From Synchiropus splendidus (lineage: Eukaryota > Chordata > Actinopteri > Syngnathiformes > Callionymidae), in NCBI RefSeq assembly GCF_027744825.2, contig NC_071336.1:19030501-19094500 (forward strand): a stretch of 64,000 bases of DNA. The letters run 5' to 3'. Position 1 is the first letter of the stretch; every line of letters begins with the position of its first letter. The position numbers were made by a program, and so were the translations under genes. Positions 30,451-43,339 of this stretch are shown piece after piece. The notes below the pieces were generated by a model that saw nothing but the letters and a program-made list of their open reading frames with translations, was not told the origin of the DNA and searched no databases.

Positions 30451-33400
30451 ATTTTACCGCTTGTAGCACATTTTTCCAGAGTCATATTCATCTGAAACAA
30501 ACCGTTGAACATTTCATGCCCAGAAACCTATATAATCCATGACTAATGTGCATTTGTCAAGTGCAAGCGATTCAGCAAGACCAACACTTTGTTCTGATTT
30601 AATATTTCTAATAAATATTTCCCCATGAAGTGGCTCTGCCTGTGTCAGCGTTTCAGCAAAATCATTTCGCTTCTGTGAGTAAGGGACCTCAATTTTTCAT
30701 GACTGTGGGTAACGATGAAAGACTAACGCCTTCTAAAAGCAAAACTCGCTGTATTTCTCGCCTTTAGACTAACTTTTCTGTCATTGTTACGAACGATGGG
30801 ATCATTAAATGACTAGCTTACTTCTCAGATTTTTTTTTCTCTTATTGAGAATGATGATGTGGAAGTGTGGGGCATCCTTTCATGGGAGAGTATGTGCTCC
30901 TCCGACACCCCAGCAACTCCATAAATTTGAGCAGTGAAACATGATTTATCATTCTCTTCCTGTGCTTCCTTTTAGCCGCCTCTCTGAAATAACAGCAAAC
31001 ATAAATAGGGGGTACGAAAACAGGCTCCGAATGCTTCAGCGAGTGGATTAGGCCATGAATCAGTTTATTAACGGTGAGCTGCAGAGTCGTAGCAGTGAGG
31101 GGGAATTTATTCATTCGTCAGCCAGTGTTTACAGCATTTATCTTCACCCGAGAGCAAGGCCCTTAAATGTTACAAAGCAGCCAAAGAAAAAAAGATATGA
31201 GGTGACGGATCTGAGGGTTCCCATGTCAAGTGGAGGATTTTCTTTGCTGCTGGAGGTTAGGGATGAAGGAGGTGTAATTTTCCGAATATTACTCTCAATA
31301 TTATACCTGGAAAATGTGGATTGTTGTAATAATAGCTTTAAAATGAATGCTTGTAATGGCAGAATCCTTCAGCCAATGAAAACCACAGGAGAATACTGAA
31401 ATGATTTAGCTAAAAAAAACATGCCCCAGTAATACAAGATACTTTATTGACTTAACTTATGTGAGTTTAATTTAAACTGGCATTAATCCGCACATTTTTG
31501 TAAAGGATTTTGTGGTTAAACCACTGGAAAATAAATATTGGTGAATGTTTTTTTTCTATCTAAAAACAAAGGCATTTATCAGCACATGATGGAACCTTTT
31601 GTGTAAAATGTTGGCTAGTTTGCCAGTCAAATACTATATTTTTCTTTATCTTAACCACGGTAATCTTGCTGTTGTTCCCTCCCGACCGAGGATGGTTAAA
31701 GCCCGATTGTCTGAACTCCTATAAGATTATTCTACGAGATAATCCTTATGCCAGGGTTGCACTAACAGTGAATTTGTCCCTATAATCGAAAACAGATCAT
31801 AAATGTGTCAATGTGAACATCCAACCAGCAATACGAATCCATACAAAATCTCAGTTATACATTACATCATCTTAATGTGGGCTGGTCGACTGATTTCCAG
31901 GCCATTTCAAATCGATAAATTTGCATTTACAATCTAGAAGGAAACTAAGCTCTTACGGGACGAACGAACACCAAACGTATGTTCTGCAAGTTTGTCCAAT
32001 GAACTGCGCATTGCTACCTTTTCATGTGAGACTGACAATTTGGCCAACCTTCAATCACACCTGTGCCAATGCGCCATATTATTTCCCTTATGAATAGGTG
32101 AATTAGAATGCAAATTTAAATGTATAATGTATAAATGTATAGCCATGAGACAGCGTTGTGTAATTCGGATACACAAAGGAGGCGACTCCATTGCGCCACA
32201 GTCACAGAAAAATAAATACATGAAAAGATCTAGTCACATGACATGTACATTGTTAAAATTGGGGGATCTTGTCCATTTTACGATTTATGCTGCTACTATG
32301 GTACATTTTATTTACGGTACTAAGTTGAAAAGGTCTTATGAGGCATGGAAAGAAAATGCCGACAAGGGAAGTGGAAGACCAATACGCACCAATACTGAGA
32401 TTTCTGCCGCTTGCCATTAAATGTTGTTTTCTTTTAGTGATGGGCTACGACCATAGTAAGAGGTCTGTGTGAACCAAGACACAGGAACATTTTGCCTGCA
32501 CTCAAATTACAAAACAGAGAAAATTTGAGGATGGATTAAAAAAAAATATGGCCAATTAGTTTACTATTCACAGATTTTTGTGAGGTCCATCATTCATGGA
32601 ATGAAAGGAAACAGTGCATGAAGAGGAAAACTATTCAGTTATTTTCAGACTCAGACCTTGGCTGTATTTTTGTTTTCCCTTTAAGCCGAATGAACACGGC
32701 GGATGGAGCCTTTGAAGTTTGCTGAAAGCTTGATAGCTCACTCTGGCTTAAGCTCTTTAGTGATACCACTTTCAAAAGGGAGGCTTTCTTTTGAAATGAA
32801 TAAAGGTAAATGATGCCAATATCACACCATAATGGAATTAGACTGGGAACAGAAAGCAAGGTAAAGCGAAGAATTGAGTTTTTATTTATTTTTTCTTCAA
32901 ATGTTAACTTGTTTATTTAATGGGGCCCCGGTCTGTTTGCTGTTCTTAACTTCACTACCAACTAGAATAGAATAGCCAGGCTTGCTTGCATTTGCTAAGT
33001 TATATTGAGTTAAATCTATCATAACAACTGCCACGCTCGATCAGATTTAAATCAGAAGAGGGACAAGGACAACATGTGAACCTGAAAATCATGTGATGTC
33101 ACACTTAGAGACATTGGCTTAAGGAGCGCTGTGCATCTATCATGCTGTTCTCTTCCTCCCGCCGCTTGTCCTTATTCGTGTTGTGGACCACATGACGTTT
33201 GCAATTTAAATCATCAAAAGCTGTTCATTGATGTTTCAGTATGTGGCATTACATTTGCTTCAGATTGTGAGTTAAGATCCATGACCATTCATTGATCAGC
33301 TCCTCGACAGAGCATGAATGTTTTTCTATGGAACCTGCTATGAATTGGATCAAACATAACATATTGTGGAGGTTCATTTTTAAAACTCACTTACTAGGAA

Positions 33401-34029
33401 ATAGGTTAACATCATTCTTTCACACGTCATGATGTGGTAAGGTGTGCAGTGTTTCCAGAATTTCCTCCGGCAAACACTGTAGAACTCTTATAACGTGGAG
33501 GAGCTTGACAGGGCCCCTTTAAATGTCAATCATCACTGGAGGAACATAGAATGTCATCTGACCTAAAAAATAATATTTTTTTTCTTCAGATTTTTTCTAT
33601 ATGTTTATGAAATATGACAAACTCAGACACTAAAAGAGAGAGCACCTGGTTTGTTGAGATGTTGGAGGCACATTGGGATGAGCAGATGGCGCTCTGTGGG
33701 AGGTGCCAGCCACATCTGACGCAGACTGACCCGCTGAGTGAGTCGGAGTCCGGGCTGATTGGTGTCTCTCTGACCCACCAGCTGGTTGATTACCAGCATC
33801 GCAAACAGCAGGAGGCATGTGTCTTGCTTGCATGAGGACACAGAGATGCATTGGGTTATAAAAAAAAAAAAAACGTTCGGTCAAGTTTAAAGGATGAAAT
33901 ATATAACCATGTATTTACCCCCACGTGTCTGGCAAACAACACTGCAGTCATACTCATTGGTTCACAAAGATCACATGAAAATGTAAATATATGACAAACT
34001 GTATTTACTAAGATGTAGTGAGCAACAAT
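30451..34029. other. Long intergenic stretch, no gene seen
   Basis: No supportable exon, RNA gene or transposon. Short frames at 31055-31399 and 33614-33884 are present on both strands and lack recognisable domains. Confidence 0.5.
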
Positions 34030-34110
34030 GGGTGTGTACGTGTTCTTCCCGTGTTTGCCTGAGGTTCCACTAGGCACTCCGGTTTCCTCCCACATAAGAC
34101 ACACAAAGGT
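34030..34110 (+). mobile_element. Non-LTR retrotransposon-derived fragment
   Basis: Contains 'gtgtttgcctgaggttccac...gcactccggtttcctcccacat', a diverged form of the same fish repeat segment recognised at 28826-28890, preceding the 'GGTGACTCT' block at about 34110. Confidence 0.5.
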
Positions 34111-35329
34111 GACTCTCGGTATCAGTGTGACCTGTGACCTTGCTCCCCCACCCCATTACCGCCCACTACGATCACCCAGGGCCACTGTCTTTCCTTGAGG
34201 GTCCAAATCTGTTACTGCTACCACAAAGTGAACTGACTACTCATCACCTTTTGTTGTCTGGTCACATTCCAAAGCTCCACTCTGAGACAGGTATGTCAAG
34301 CGATCCCTCATCTAGAGCGACCCGAACTTGACAGACAAACAAATGTCTTAAAGCCCCTTCATGACCGTGTTACCGCAGGCAGAAGGTGTTTTCCTACGCC
34401 ACACTAGATAAGCCAAGACAAAAGCCTTTCTTTTTAGGTGATAAACAATGGCGCTTAGGATTTGGTTTCAGATTTTTGGAAAGTTTACGATAATCTATTA
34501 TAAAAGTCTGCACCATTGAGCACTTTGCTATTGTTTTCTGTTTACAGTCCCTCTGAAGATGTCCTCGCTTTCTGGCAGCTCATCAATCCTCCTTTGTAGT
34601 AAGAGTGATGCTTGACAGAATCTACTGCTTTTCGTCAACACAAGGCTGTGGAAAAGGGGTCTATAAATAAAATGTGAGCGTGCAGGTAATATGTGATTGT
34701 GTTTCACAATGGCGTTTCAGTCTTTTGGAAACCAAAAAACAAGAACTGACGACTGAAAGGGATTCGCATAAATGTTTTGTATGTGGATGGATTATTAACA
34801 CCATCATATCAGAGCGTCGAAGCGGAGCTGCAATATTACCCCGGCAACAGCTGAAACGCTGCAGCTGGTCCAGGAAAGGATCATCAAAGATGCTTTTATA
34901 CTTTTATAAATGGCAGCATATATGGACAGTAACAGGTATACTGTTTCTGTCGCTCTGCAAATACCTCCCGCATCTGCCGTGCCTTTCAGTGTCCCCTGGA
35001 AAACAACCAATTACACTGCTGTGCAACCATATTCTTTTCTGGTCCATGCCACAGTATTTTCTTGCCTCCAATTAAATACAATATACAATAAATGTGTACA
35101 AATACTGGTAGTTGTATTCTTATCTTGACGTTTCCCATTAGGCATTGCCACACCAAGTTAACCTGACTCGATACCCTGACCACCCCAGCTATCATTCTCA
35201 TATACATTCATATACTCATATACATTCTCATACGCCACATTCATGAACTTTATCAGTGTCAACATTCTCTCTCCACTATATGTGTCTTTCCGAGGGACTC
35301 CCAAAACGCCTAGGTATCTGCCACTTCTA
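34111..35329. other. Intergenic, no gene seen
   Basis: Frames at 34674-35075 and 34910-35128 overlap others and match nothing known. No repeat identified, although diverged RTE sequence may extend leftward from 35330. Confidence 0.45.
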
Positions 35330-35520
35330 CCTCTGTTTCATGTCTCTCAGTGTCTAAAGAGTGCATGGCAGGTCTCACCACGGTCTTGAAATGCTTCCTT
35401 CTTCACTCCTGTCTGTACTCTGACATCACAGATTGCTTGGTCAGTCCTCCCCACCTTTTCCATCCAGCCCACTCTCTTTTCTTCACCTCAAAACACAAAC
35501 TGCTCAACACTTTGTGTGTT
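35330..35520 (-). pseudogene. RTE/Rex3-type LINE reverse transcriptase fragment
   Basis: The minus-strand translation reads EVKKREWAGWKRW and, after one in-frame stop, KTVVRPAM. This matches the order and spacing of the conserved C-terminal reverse-transcriptase region of RTE-clade elements (EVKKR..AGW..W ... KTVVRPAMLYG). Both ends are truncated and the frame is broken, so it is a dead insertion. Identification is from remembered family motifs. Confidence 0.65.
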
Positions 35521-35539
35521 AACATTCTACTACATCGGT

Positions 35540-36062
35540 GGTCAATTCAATTTCCTCAGGGGCCACATTATATACTGTGACTGTAGTGAGGGGCCCTCAA
35601 GCCAAAAATAAGAAAGCAACGAAGAAAAAATTGCACACATCATGGGGAAACTAAATGGAAAAGAAAATTCGCCAAAACAATGTTGGTTGGTGGTGATGTG
35701 TTTCATTCATTTCAAAATCTATTGCCAATTCCAGGTATTTTAAGGGACAAGAAATACTAGCAATATGGTCAAATGAAAAAAAGAGAAAATGAAATAAAAC
35801 AAGGAAGTCGTATTTGAGTTCCACTAGTTATGAAAAAAAGGTGAAATAAAACATTTCTACGTGATGAGTTTCACGCTTACAATCTGACCCCGATTTCCGT
35901 GACTCACTCTGAGACGGGAAAAAGCACAACTTTGTTTCACCTCCCAAATAAAGCAACCTTTCCAACCAATGACATCTAGAGTTGAAATATATTGTATTGA
36001 TATAAAACAGTAGGGATTCCAAAGGTCCCCCGAAAGATCATTAGTTTTCACCCCTCTAATCT
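35540..36062 (+). mobile_element. Probable non-autonomous hAT element
   Basis: Starts 'ggtggtcaattcaattt-cctcaggggccacat' and ends with the reverse complement of 'ggggtgaaaactaatga'. This matches the 'GGGGTGTCCAACTCATTT...GGGGCCACA' style of hAT ends with imperfect inverted termini. Candidate 8-bp duplications are too diverged to call. It sits directly beside the RTE fragment. Confidence 0.45.
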
Positions 36063-38619
36063 AAAAGCCATGCAGTAGAAGAAGAAACACATGTCACTTT
36101 CTTGCCTGTAAATTGACACACACATCATAATGGATGTGATTATGTTGTTATTTAAATGAAGAATAACAAATACATTCAATTAGATGCTAGGACAGAGGAT
36201 CTGCATGTGGTACAGGTTAATGCAAAAAATTATGTTGCCATGAATATGAAACAATTACAAAAGCAACAACAATAACAATAACATGAATGTCATCAGTCAA
36301 GATTTGCAAATACATCACTCTTTAAATTTCTTCATTGTTGAAGAGGATCATTTCATGAAAGAGAATTTCATGTGGAGTGTTTGTATATCACTGCCTCCAT
36401 GTCTAACAGACTGTCTGTACTTTATAAAGCAACAGCAGGTGAAGAAGCTGTTGCTAGGAGGCAAGTGTGGCAGCTGCATCGAGCTGGAAGGTTGAAAGCA
36501 GCAGGCGGTCAGCAAGCAGGCTGGACATCTGCGCCATGGGACGAGTCAAGGAAAGAGATGGACACATCTAAAAAGATATAATTCCTCCATGTGGACGACA
36601 AGAGAGAGCTCTCATGTGGTGCTGCTGCGCAGATGTTCATTGCAATGATTGTATGTCCTCCACAACATGAGTCACATTAGAACGCCAAATGAGGGCAAAT
36701 CTGGTCAGCGTTGCTCTAAGTGAGATGCAGAAACATGCCTGGATAAGGTCACAGGAGCCAGTTCCTTTCAACACACCCATTAGCCGCAGGTCAACAAGCT
36801 CTTCCTTTTCAGTATCTGAGAAGAAATGTGCAACTGTTAGGTGAGGACTGGATGTCCTCAACCTACCACTGAGCATGGAAGGATGTTCTCCCTAAAAGAT
36901 GAAGGGCATCGTAAGAAATGGGTGAAGAACAAGGAACAAGTGGCAACTGTCTGTGTCATCAGTGCTCTACAGTGATCATTTCACTGCTGTGAACCTTTTG
37001 GCCTGAAAGTTCACCTTCAGCATGTTCTGTTCACGTCCTTTATTCGTCTCACAGTAGGGAAATTCCACATTCCTGATTAACTGTGAGTTAACTTGCCTTA
37101 GTGTGATTAAACAAGATCTTAAAAAGCATATTAATTTGAAACAGCCTTAATATTTACTCAACCATTGACTGATATGGAGCCGACCGATAACTGACTCTAA
37201 CCCTTTGCTCACACCAGACATGACTTTTGAACTATCAAACAGAATGAATGTATAAGGCACAAATACTCACAGCAAACAAGCTGCATGGCCAAGGTTTTGG
37301 TCAAGTTGTTGATGTTGAGGAGTTGATCAAAGCAGAAGTCCGTCAAAAATGTGAAAGTATTTAACGCAAAAAAAAAGACTTTGAATCACGTTAACTTTGA
37401 AACATAAACACAATATGCATCGACACGTATTCAATGCCAATGAGACTTGTGGTCCTCAGATTTGGATCATCCACGATCAACACAATTTAAAATTGCTCTG
37501 CCCCCCCCATTTCAAGTTGTCATGACCAAAGATAAACTTGTGTCATGTGTTTCGTGCACTATTCATCGTTGATCGCCATGAGTCAACATGAGACGACACA
37601 AAATCACTCCATATTGTATCACTTCACTTGTTCTGGTCTCTTTAAATGAGCCATCAATATCCCACGTGTTTCAGTGAACTGGTCCCGTAATGGGCAGAAA
37701 CCACTTTTTGTGTGCGTTCGGGGTAACTCCACTGCATCAGCCCTTCCTTTAGGTTATCCTGGTTTTCTTCCGCAGAATACTCAAATCGCTTGAATCTTTG
37801 CTGATATAGCTCGCGCCATCCTTCGCTTCCACACACTCAGCTGTACTTGGTTACATTGCACACCTCTGGATCATGGTATAATTTATCGTAGTACATGAAA
37901 ACTAACTTTGTTTATGTATATTCAGAATGAAAACACTATATTTCTCTTAATGATATCTTTGTTGACTCGATTGATAGATTGTTCCATTGCTTCATGAAGT
38001 GATCCTGCTCTTCCAAACACCTTAAGCATCAGGGTCAGGTTCCTCCAGTAAACATTGCATTTCAATTCCAGTGCCTTAGAAAAACTGCTATGACTACACA
38101 TTAGCTCTCTCTTTGTTGTTTGGATACAGCGGCCGTGGCTACAATTGGCAAAAGTCTGCAATGCAACCTTGAGAGAACAATTTCAATGGAACTTATTCTA
38201 GCGTTTTCCAGTGAAAAGCTGAGGTTAGTCCTGATCTCTGCACAAAAAAACCCTTCAGGGTTGTTGACTGCGCTTGCATACATTACTTGCTGAGCGTTTA
38301 TTCATAAATACCTAATCCTCTCTGAGAGACAGTCTGCTTCTCCAGCCTCTTTCTCTCCGAGTAATATTGTTGGCATGCTGCAGAGCAATAGCCTGAGCTG
38401 AACAGAGGACCTTATTAGCTACATGTGAAGGGTTTTTCACCGAGGGTCTTTGCCTCTGGAGACTTGATCAGGCTAATAGAGCGTAGCCCAAGGCATGTAC
38501 TGTACGTTCATTTGGCCAATTAGGGAGGTGACAAACCCAGAACATGTTCCTCACACACTCAGAATCGCTCATGTGATATGAACATTGGAAAATCATTTCC
38601 GATGCTGACAATAATGATA
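36063..38619. other. Intergenic, no gene seen
   Basis: Frames at 36372-36581 (+) and 36637-36876 (-) are the longest uninterrupted ones and show no recognisable domain. A C-run lies near 37500. No repeat family recognised. Confidence 0.5.
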
Positions 38620-39196
38620 AAGGAGACTTGTCTGCTTGAGCAGATGAAGAGCATTTGATTCAGAAAGTTTTATTTCACGAGACTAAAATGTGTTGGATAC
38701 AATACTGGATACAATTACATCCAAATAGATTTCTCTGTGCACATTATAAAATCGGGAGCGTGAGAATGCTTCAATCCAATGCGAACAAACCCAGAACTAA
38801 CTGGACCCAAGATCCAGTATTGACTCAACACATCAAGAATGCGCACGTACAACAGGAATCACAGAACCAGAAAGAAACAACAGAATAGACGTGGCGCTTT
38901 AGACACACACTCATCGGGAAATCACCAATAAAAGAGCAAACACCAGAGAATAAACAAGGTAACACAAATGGCGACGGCAACTTCACCAGCGCAGGAGCAT
39001 GGATGTTCCAGGGACAGGAACCTTCAATGACGCTGCCAGGTGCACTGATGTAGATTGGTTCCAGCGAGGTGTCATTATCTGTCCACAGAAGAGGGACAAA
39101 ACAAGCAAGTAAAACAAGATGATTCGCGGCACAAAGAATATTAGTTGTTGTTTAGATCGTTTTTTTCTCACACCAAGTCAAGCAAAGTCATGACAT
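38620..39196 (-). mobile_element. Solo LTR-like element E
   Basis: The right end reads CATGACA, so the minus strand starts TGTCATG like elements A, F and G. TTTATT at about 38669 is AATAAA on the minus strand. It shares the GACAG(A/G)TAATGACACC motif with element A. The left boundary and target duplication could not be fixed. Confidence 0.45.
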
Positions 39197-39470
39197 CTTT
39201 TCAAGGTTTCATTTTGATGGATAAAAAAAAAAAAGTCATACGTGTCACTTTCAGAGATGCGTAATACGTATAGCCTAGCCACATATGGTATTATTTTGAG
39301 TAGAAGGGACTTCATCAGAGTGTTAAAAGCACAGCGACTCTACCGTCAGCAATATTCTGACTTGCAGACAGTGGCTGACAACGTTGATGATATGACGTTA
39401 TGAAGCCATTGGAGACATAGTAGTTACAGGTTTATGTATACAACATGTTTTGCCAGAGAGGCAGTTATGC

Positions 39471-39568
39471 ATCTTGAGATAAAGATTATCTCGAGATAAT
39501 TGTGATCTCGAGATACAAATTATCATGAGATAAAAATGATCTTGAGATAACTGCTATTTCGGGATAAA
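39471..39568. repeat. 17-bp minisatellite with palindromic core
   Basis: Five full units and one partial unit of 17 bp (39471, 39488, 39505, 39522, 39539, 39556). Each is built on the palindrome ATCTCGAGAT or a one- or two-base variant, followed by a variable A/T-rich 7-mer. Confidence 0.85.
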
Positions 39569-42500
39569 AAAAAATTAAGTCATGCAAGTCACATCCAAAA
39601 ACATGCATGCACATGCATGTCACTTCTGCCCTTGTCTTCACCTACTTCCTGTTTCAGTTTGGTATTGGTCTTTAAGTTGTAACGTCTCCAGCAGCCCTGA
39701 CGTTACTATCAGGTCTGCTCTCTGGTCAATGTGCCTCATTCTACCACTTCCCTGCGAAAGAAAATCAGAAGAGGAAATGGCTGAAGCTAATAGGGTTAGT
39801 TAGAAATTGGGAAAATATGTAATAACGTATTGGTAAGGTTAGCACAGGTTAGCAAAACTGTTTTAAATATTCAAGTAAGTTGTTGTCAGTCATTTGAGAA
39901 AACTTTTTTGCTGTCTCAATAATAACATCTACATGATATTCTAAGGTGTTTGGTGCCTGACGCATGACATTCTCTGGCTTGTCACTGTGTAGTTGTCATG
40001 GGTTTCGCCTAGTGTTCACTGTCTTCCCATTAAGTGTTCCACTCTTCCTTTGTCTATTGTCACTGTTACGGACCATTTTGTTGCCATGTCTCTGTTTCAC
40101 ACCAAGTCAAGTCAAGTCTTGTGCAGGTGCTAATTTAAATCAGGGACAGGTGAATATGTGAAAACATGACTGTAACTTATTATTAATATCACGCAGCCTT
40201 GTGAGAGCGGAGGCAAAACTCCCAATTCATCCGCTGCTTTGAACTGCATGTAAAATGATAAGAACTTTTGTTCGCGACATTGCTGAATTACAATGAGAAA
40301 TGTGAATAAAAGTGTTTGTGTGTACGTGTTTTATTCAAGGTGACTGTTTCCTCCACACTCAGCTGAAGGTGACATAAATCACATCCTTTGTAGGAGCTTA
40401 CATTCCACCTTGAGAGCACATAGTCCCCATTTTATCAGTATTAATGGTTGTCCCTGTACTTAGCCAAAGCTATTTCACACTTGGTTAAGTAAGGTATGAG
40501 AACGTCTCCTTGGCTGTATATTTAGCCGTCCCTTCCGAAATATTTTTGAGAGCTTTAATCGCTTATAGCCAAAGCTGCCGCGCACACTAACACTATCAAA
40601 GTGTACAAAAGTCATTCACTTTTTCCCCCGGTGAACATTAAACCACTAAGTAAATAAGAAACCCAGCGTGGGCTCAGAGTTCTAATTGGTAACTGTTAAA
40701 TTGTGAAGAACTGTGACAAGGTAGCTTGGAAAATTTTAGACGGAAGATTATAAACCATTCTAAAGGCCAATCAAGCCCTGAGGAGCTCCTCAATAAATTC
40801 CAGATTCTTATTTAATTTAAGCCAGGATTTGGGTTCTTTAAAACTGGGTGAAGCACAGAAGGTCCACGGGTAGCTTTTAATCCAAACAGTCGAGTAGCAG
40901 TCACTTACCACAAACAATCCCATTAGATTTATAAGATATCAGGTCTTTACTTTTTCAGTGAGATTACTCAGTCAGCTGTTGTATGACAGGCAGCCTTGCC
41001 TCCGGGTTTAAGAATTCACATTGGACTTGACCCAACTGAAAAGACAACTGTCATTTGCCTCTGAAACTGCTCTTTCAGTTGTCTGTTGTACCTGGCTTTA
41101 ACACCCTTAAAGTGTGTGATACAAAAAGACTGAATTCCATTTCAAACCCTTCTGCGCATGCAATTGATTTGCTGACGCTGTATTGGTGTAAATGTTAACT
41201 CAGTCCGTCACTGACAATCCAGAGTCAGTGGTTGCACAGCTTAAGAAGGAAGTCCAGAACCAGTTGCTTCAGATAATTGCAAAAGCAAACTCTTTCTCAG
41301 TGACCATTTAGGACTAAAGTATTTCCAATTTCACAGATGTGATCAAGCTTGCAGATAGTCTTTCACTCCGTGTACTTGATGAATTGCTTGGCCTCTTGTG
41401 GATGTTTCTGACAGCGATGATGAAGTGTTAAACAGGTCACTGCCGTACCCTTTGACAATTTTCTGTTCAGAGAATTTTCCTGCGCAGTAATGCAGAGTTT
41501 TAACATATCACTGGACCATGAAACTGCAGCTTAACCTCCAAGCTGCAGCCATACCCTTGAAGGAACACTGTGGGGTGACTAACGTCATTAAAATATATGA
41601 AGTTGGACTTCAGTAAGGGTGTAGGTGGCAGCTATTTCGGCGATGGCATGCGTTACTCTGACAGAAACGATGATTTAAGGCTTTCTCAGGGGAATATTGA
41701 ATGTTGTGCTTTATGGCCATTTAAGGCCGTGTTGATTATATGGAAACGAACTGTTCATTCATTGTGAAGGTCAATTGGAAAGGTTTAATGGGATTGTTAG
41801 GCCGTCCTCTTCTTCCACTGAGCTCCTGGTAACAGTACCTGGAAGTGTAATCCGTCACATTGTCCCCTGGTATTGAGCCACTGGCCGAGCGGTCTGTTTC
41901 AGCCGATACACCAGGGTCTGGCATAACTCTTGTGTAATGGTAGAAAAACAGCAGCGTGTTGGCATGACGCCTGACTCGTGCAACCAAATTCACTTCCCTC
42001 GAGATGTCCTCTGTTAAAGGTCAGCACGTCTTTGAGTCATTTGACAGAGAAACGACATTTTATGAGGGGAAAGAGGCTCATCTATTGCCATCATTGTTTT
42101 GTACTCAACATAGCATATATTCTGATCTTCTTGAGATGACCAGCAACGCTAGTCGATGTACACCGCTAAAATCGATGGAGGAATCAAATTTTTCATGAGC
42201 TGAACTCAGCCGCTCGGTTCGGAAGATGTATACGTAGGACAGGACAATCGATAGTGAAGAAAATCATCTGGAATTGAATACATGTGGAGTAAATAGACAG
42301 AACAAAACACTCTGTCAACTAGGGTGAGCTACACTGTTGAGTATGTTGTTTCAAATCACCATTGTGGCCTTCTTGACACTGAAGTGTAATTACATCTAAA
42401 GTTATTGTCATGACTACTGTAAAGAACCTGGAAGGAAATTCCAGGCAGCCAGATACACCACGACATAATCAGGTGCTCCAACTTCTGCAAATGTTGGGAC

Positions 42501-42589
42501 CAAAAACAACGCAAGAAGAGTCACATGACTGTGTCTCTGTGTAAACAAAAAAAGAAAAAAGGAATCGGCTACCTCAAGCAAGGAGTTTG
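39569..42589. other. Intergenic, no gene seen
   Basis: No supportable exon. A possible short LTR-like remnant lies at about 39997-40168 (starts TGTCATG, ends near CATGAC), but no duplication supports it. Confidence 0.45.
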
Positions 42590-43339
42590 TGTCACGAGAC
42601 AAAGGGAACGAGGAGCAAATGCCACGTGTTGAGGACGTGGAGCTGGACCCAAGTGCGATTGGTGAAAGTTATAGCCAGGCAGGAGCAAGTTAGAAATAAT
42701 ATTTAATAATAAAACACAACAGAATCACAACTGAAAGCGTCACCGAACCGGGAGAAAACAAAAAATCTAAATGTCCAAAGGGAGAAACCAAACTAGCAGA
42801 AGTCCACAAACATGAGTTAAAAAAAATCCAAAACGGAAAACGTCACTGAACCGGGAGAAAACTAACTAAAGCTGAATGTACAAATGAACCGAGAATAAAC
42901 TACAAAAGAGAACAGGAAACGCATGGAAACTGGGAAAATCAAAACTCTAACTCAGGCACCAGGGTTTAACACAGAAAAATCCAAAATAAGCTAGCTCACA
43001 GCACGAGAGACCGTAACAAGGAGAGCCAAGAGTACGAGGAGTTACCACGGGGAACAAGAGGAGTCCAAATCTCAGGAACTGGAGTAGCAATCACAGGGAA
43101 CTAGAAGACTCACAGGGAAACAATGGGAGAGTCCAAGGAACTGGAAAGAAAGTCACCAAAACTAGAAGACAAACTGGAAGACACGATCTGGCACACATTG
43201 CTGGAGTCCAGGTGTTTTTGTAATCAGGGTGATCAGAGGTAGATTGGCTCCAGCCGTGTGCCAAAGAAACAGGAAGAACAGAGGGAGGTAAACAAAACCA
43301 GGACTCAAAGTAAAACAAAATAAAAGCAGGATCATGACA
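42590..43339 (-). mobile_element. Solo LTR F with 5-bp target-site duplication
   Basis: 750 bp. On + it starts TGTCACGAG and ends ATCATGACA. Perfect GTTTG duplications flank it at 42585-42589 and 43340-43344. The minus-strand reading starts TGTCATGATCCTGC followed by TTTTATTTTGTT, and has ATTAAA close to its 3' end. It shares its start and an AAACACCTGG block with LTR G. It contains no gag/pol and is CpG-richer than its flanks. Confidence 0.75.

Noticed and set aside
33614..33884. Overlapping open frames on both strands
   Set aside because: GC-richer patch with frames in several registers; no domain, splice sites or family resemblance.
39997..40168. Possible short LTR (TGTCATG ... CATGAC)
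   Set aside because: Flanking bases do not form a duplication, and no internal similarity to the other LTRs was seen.
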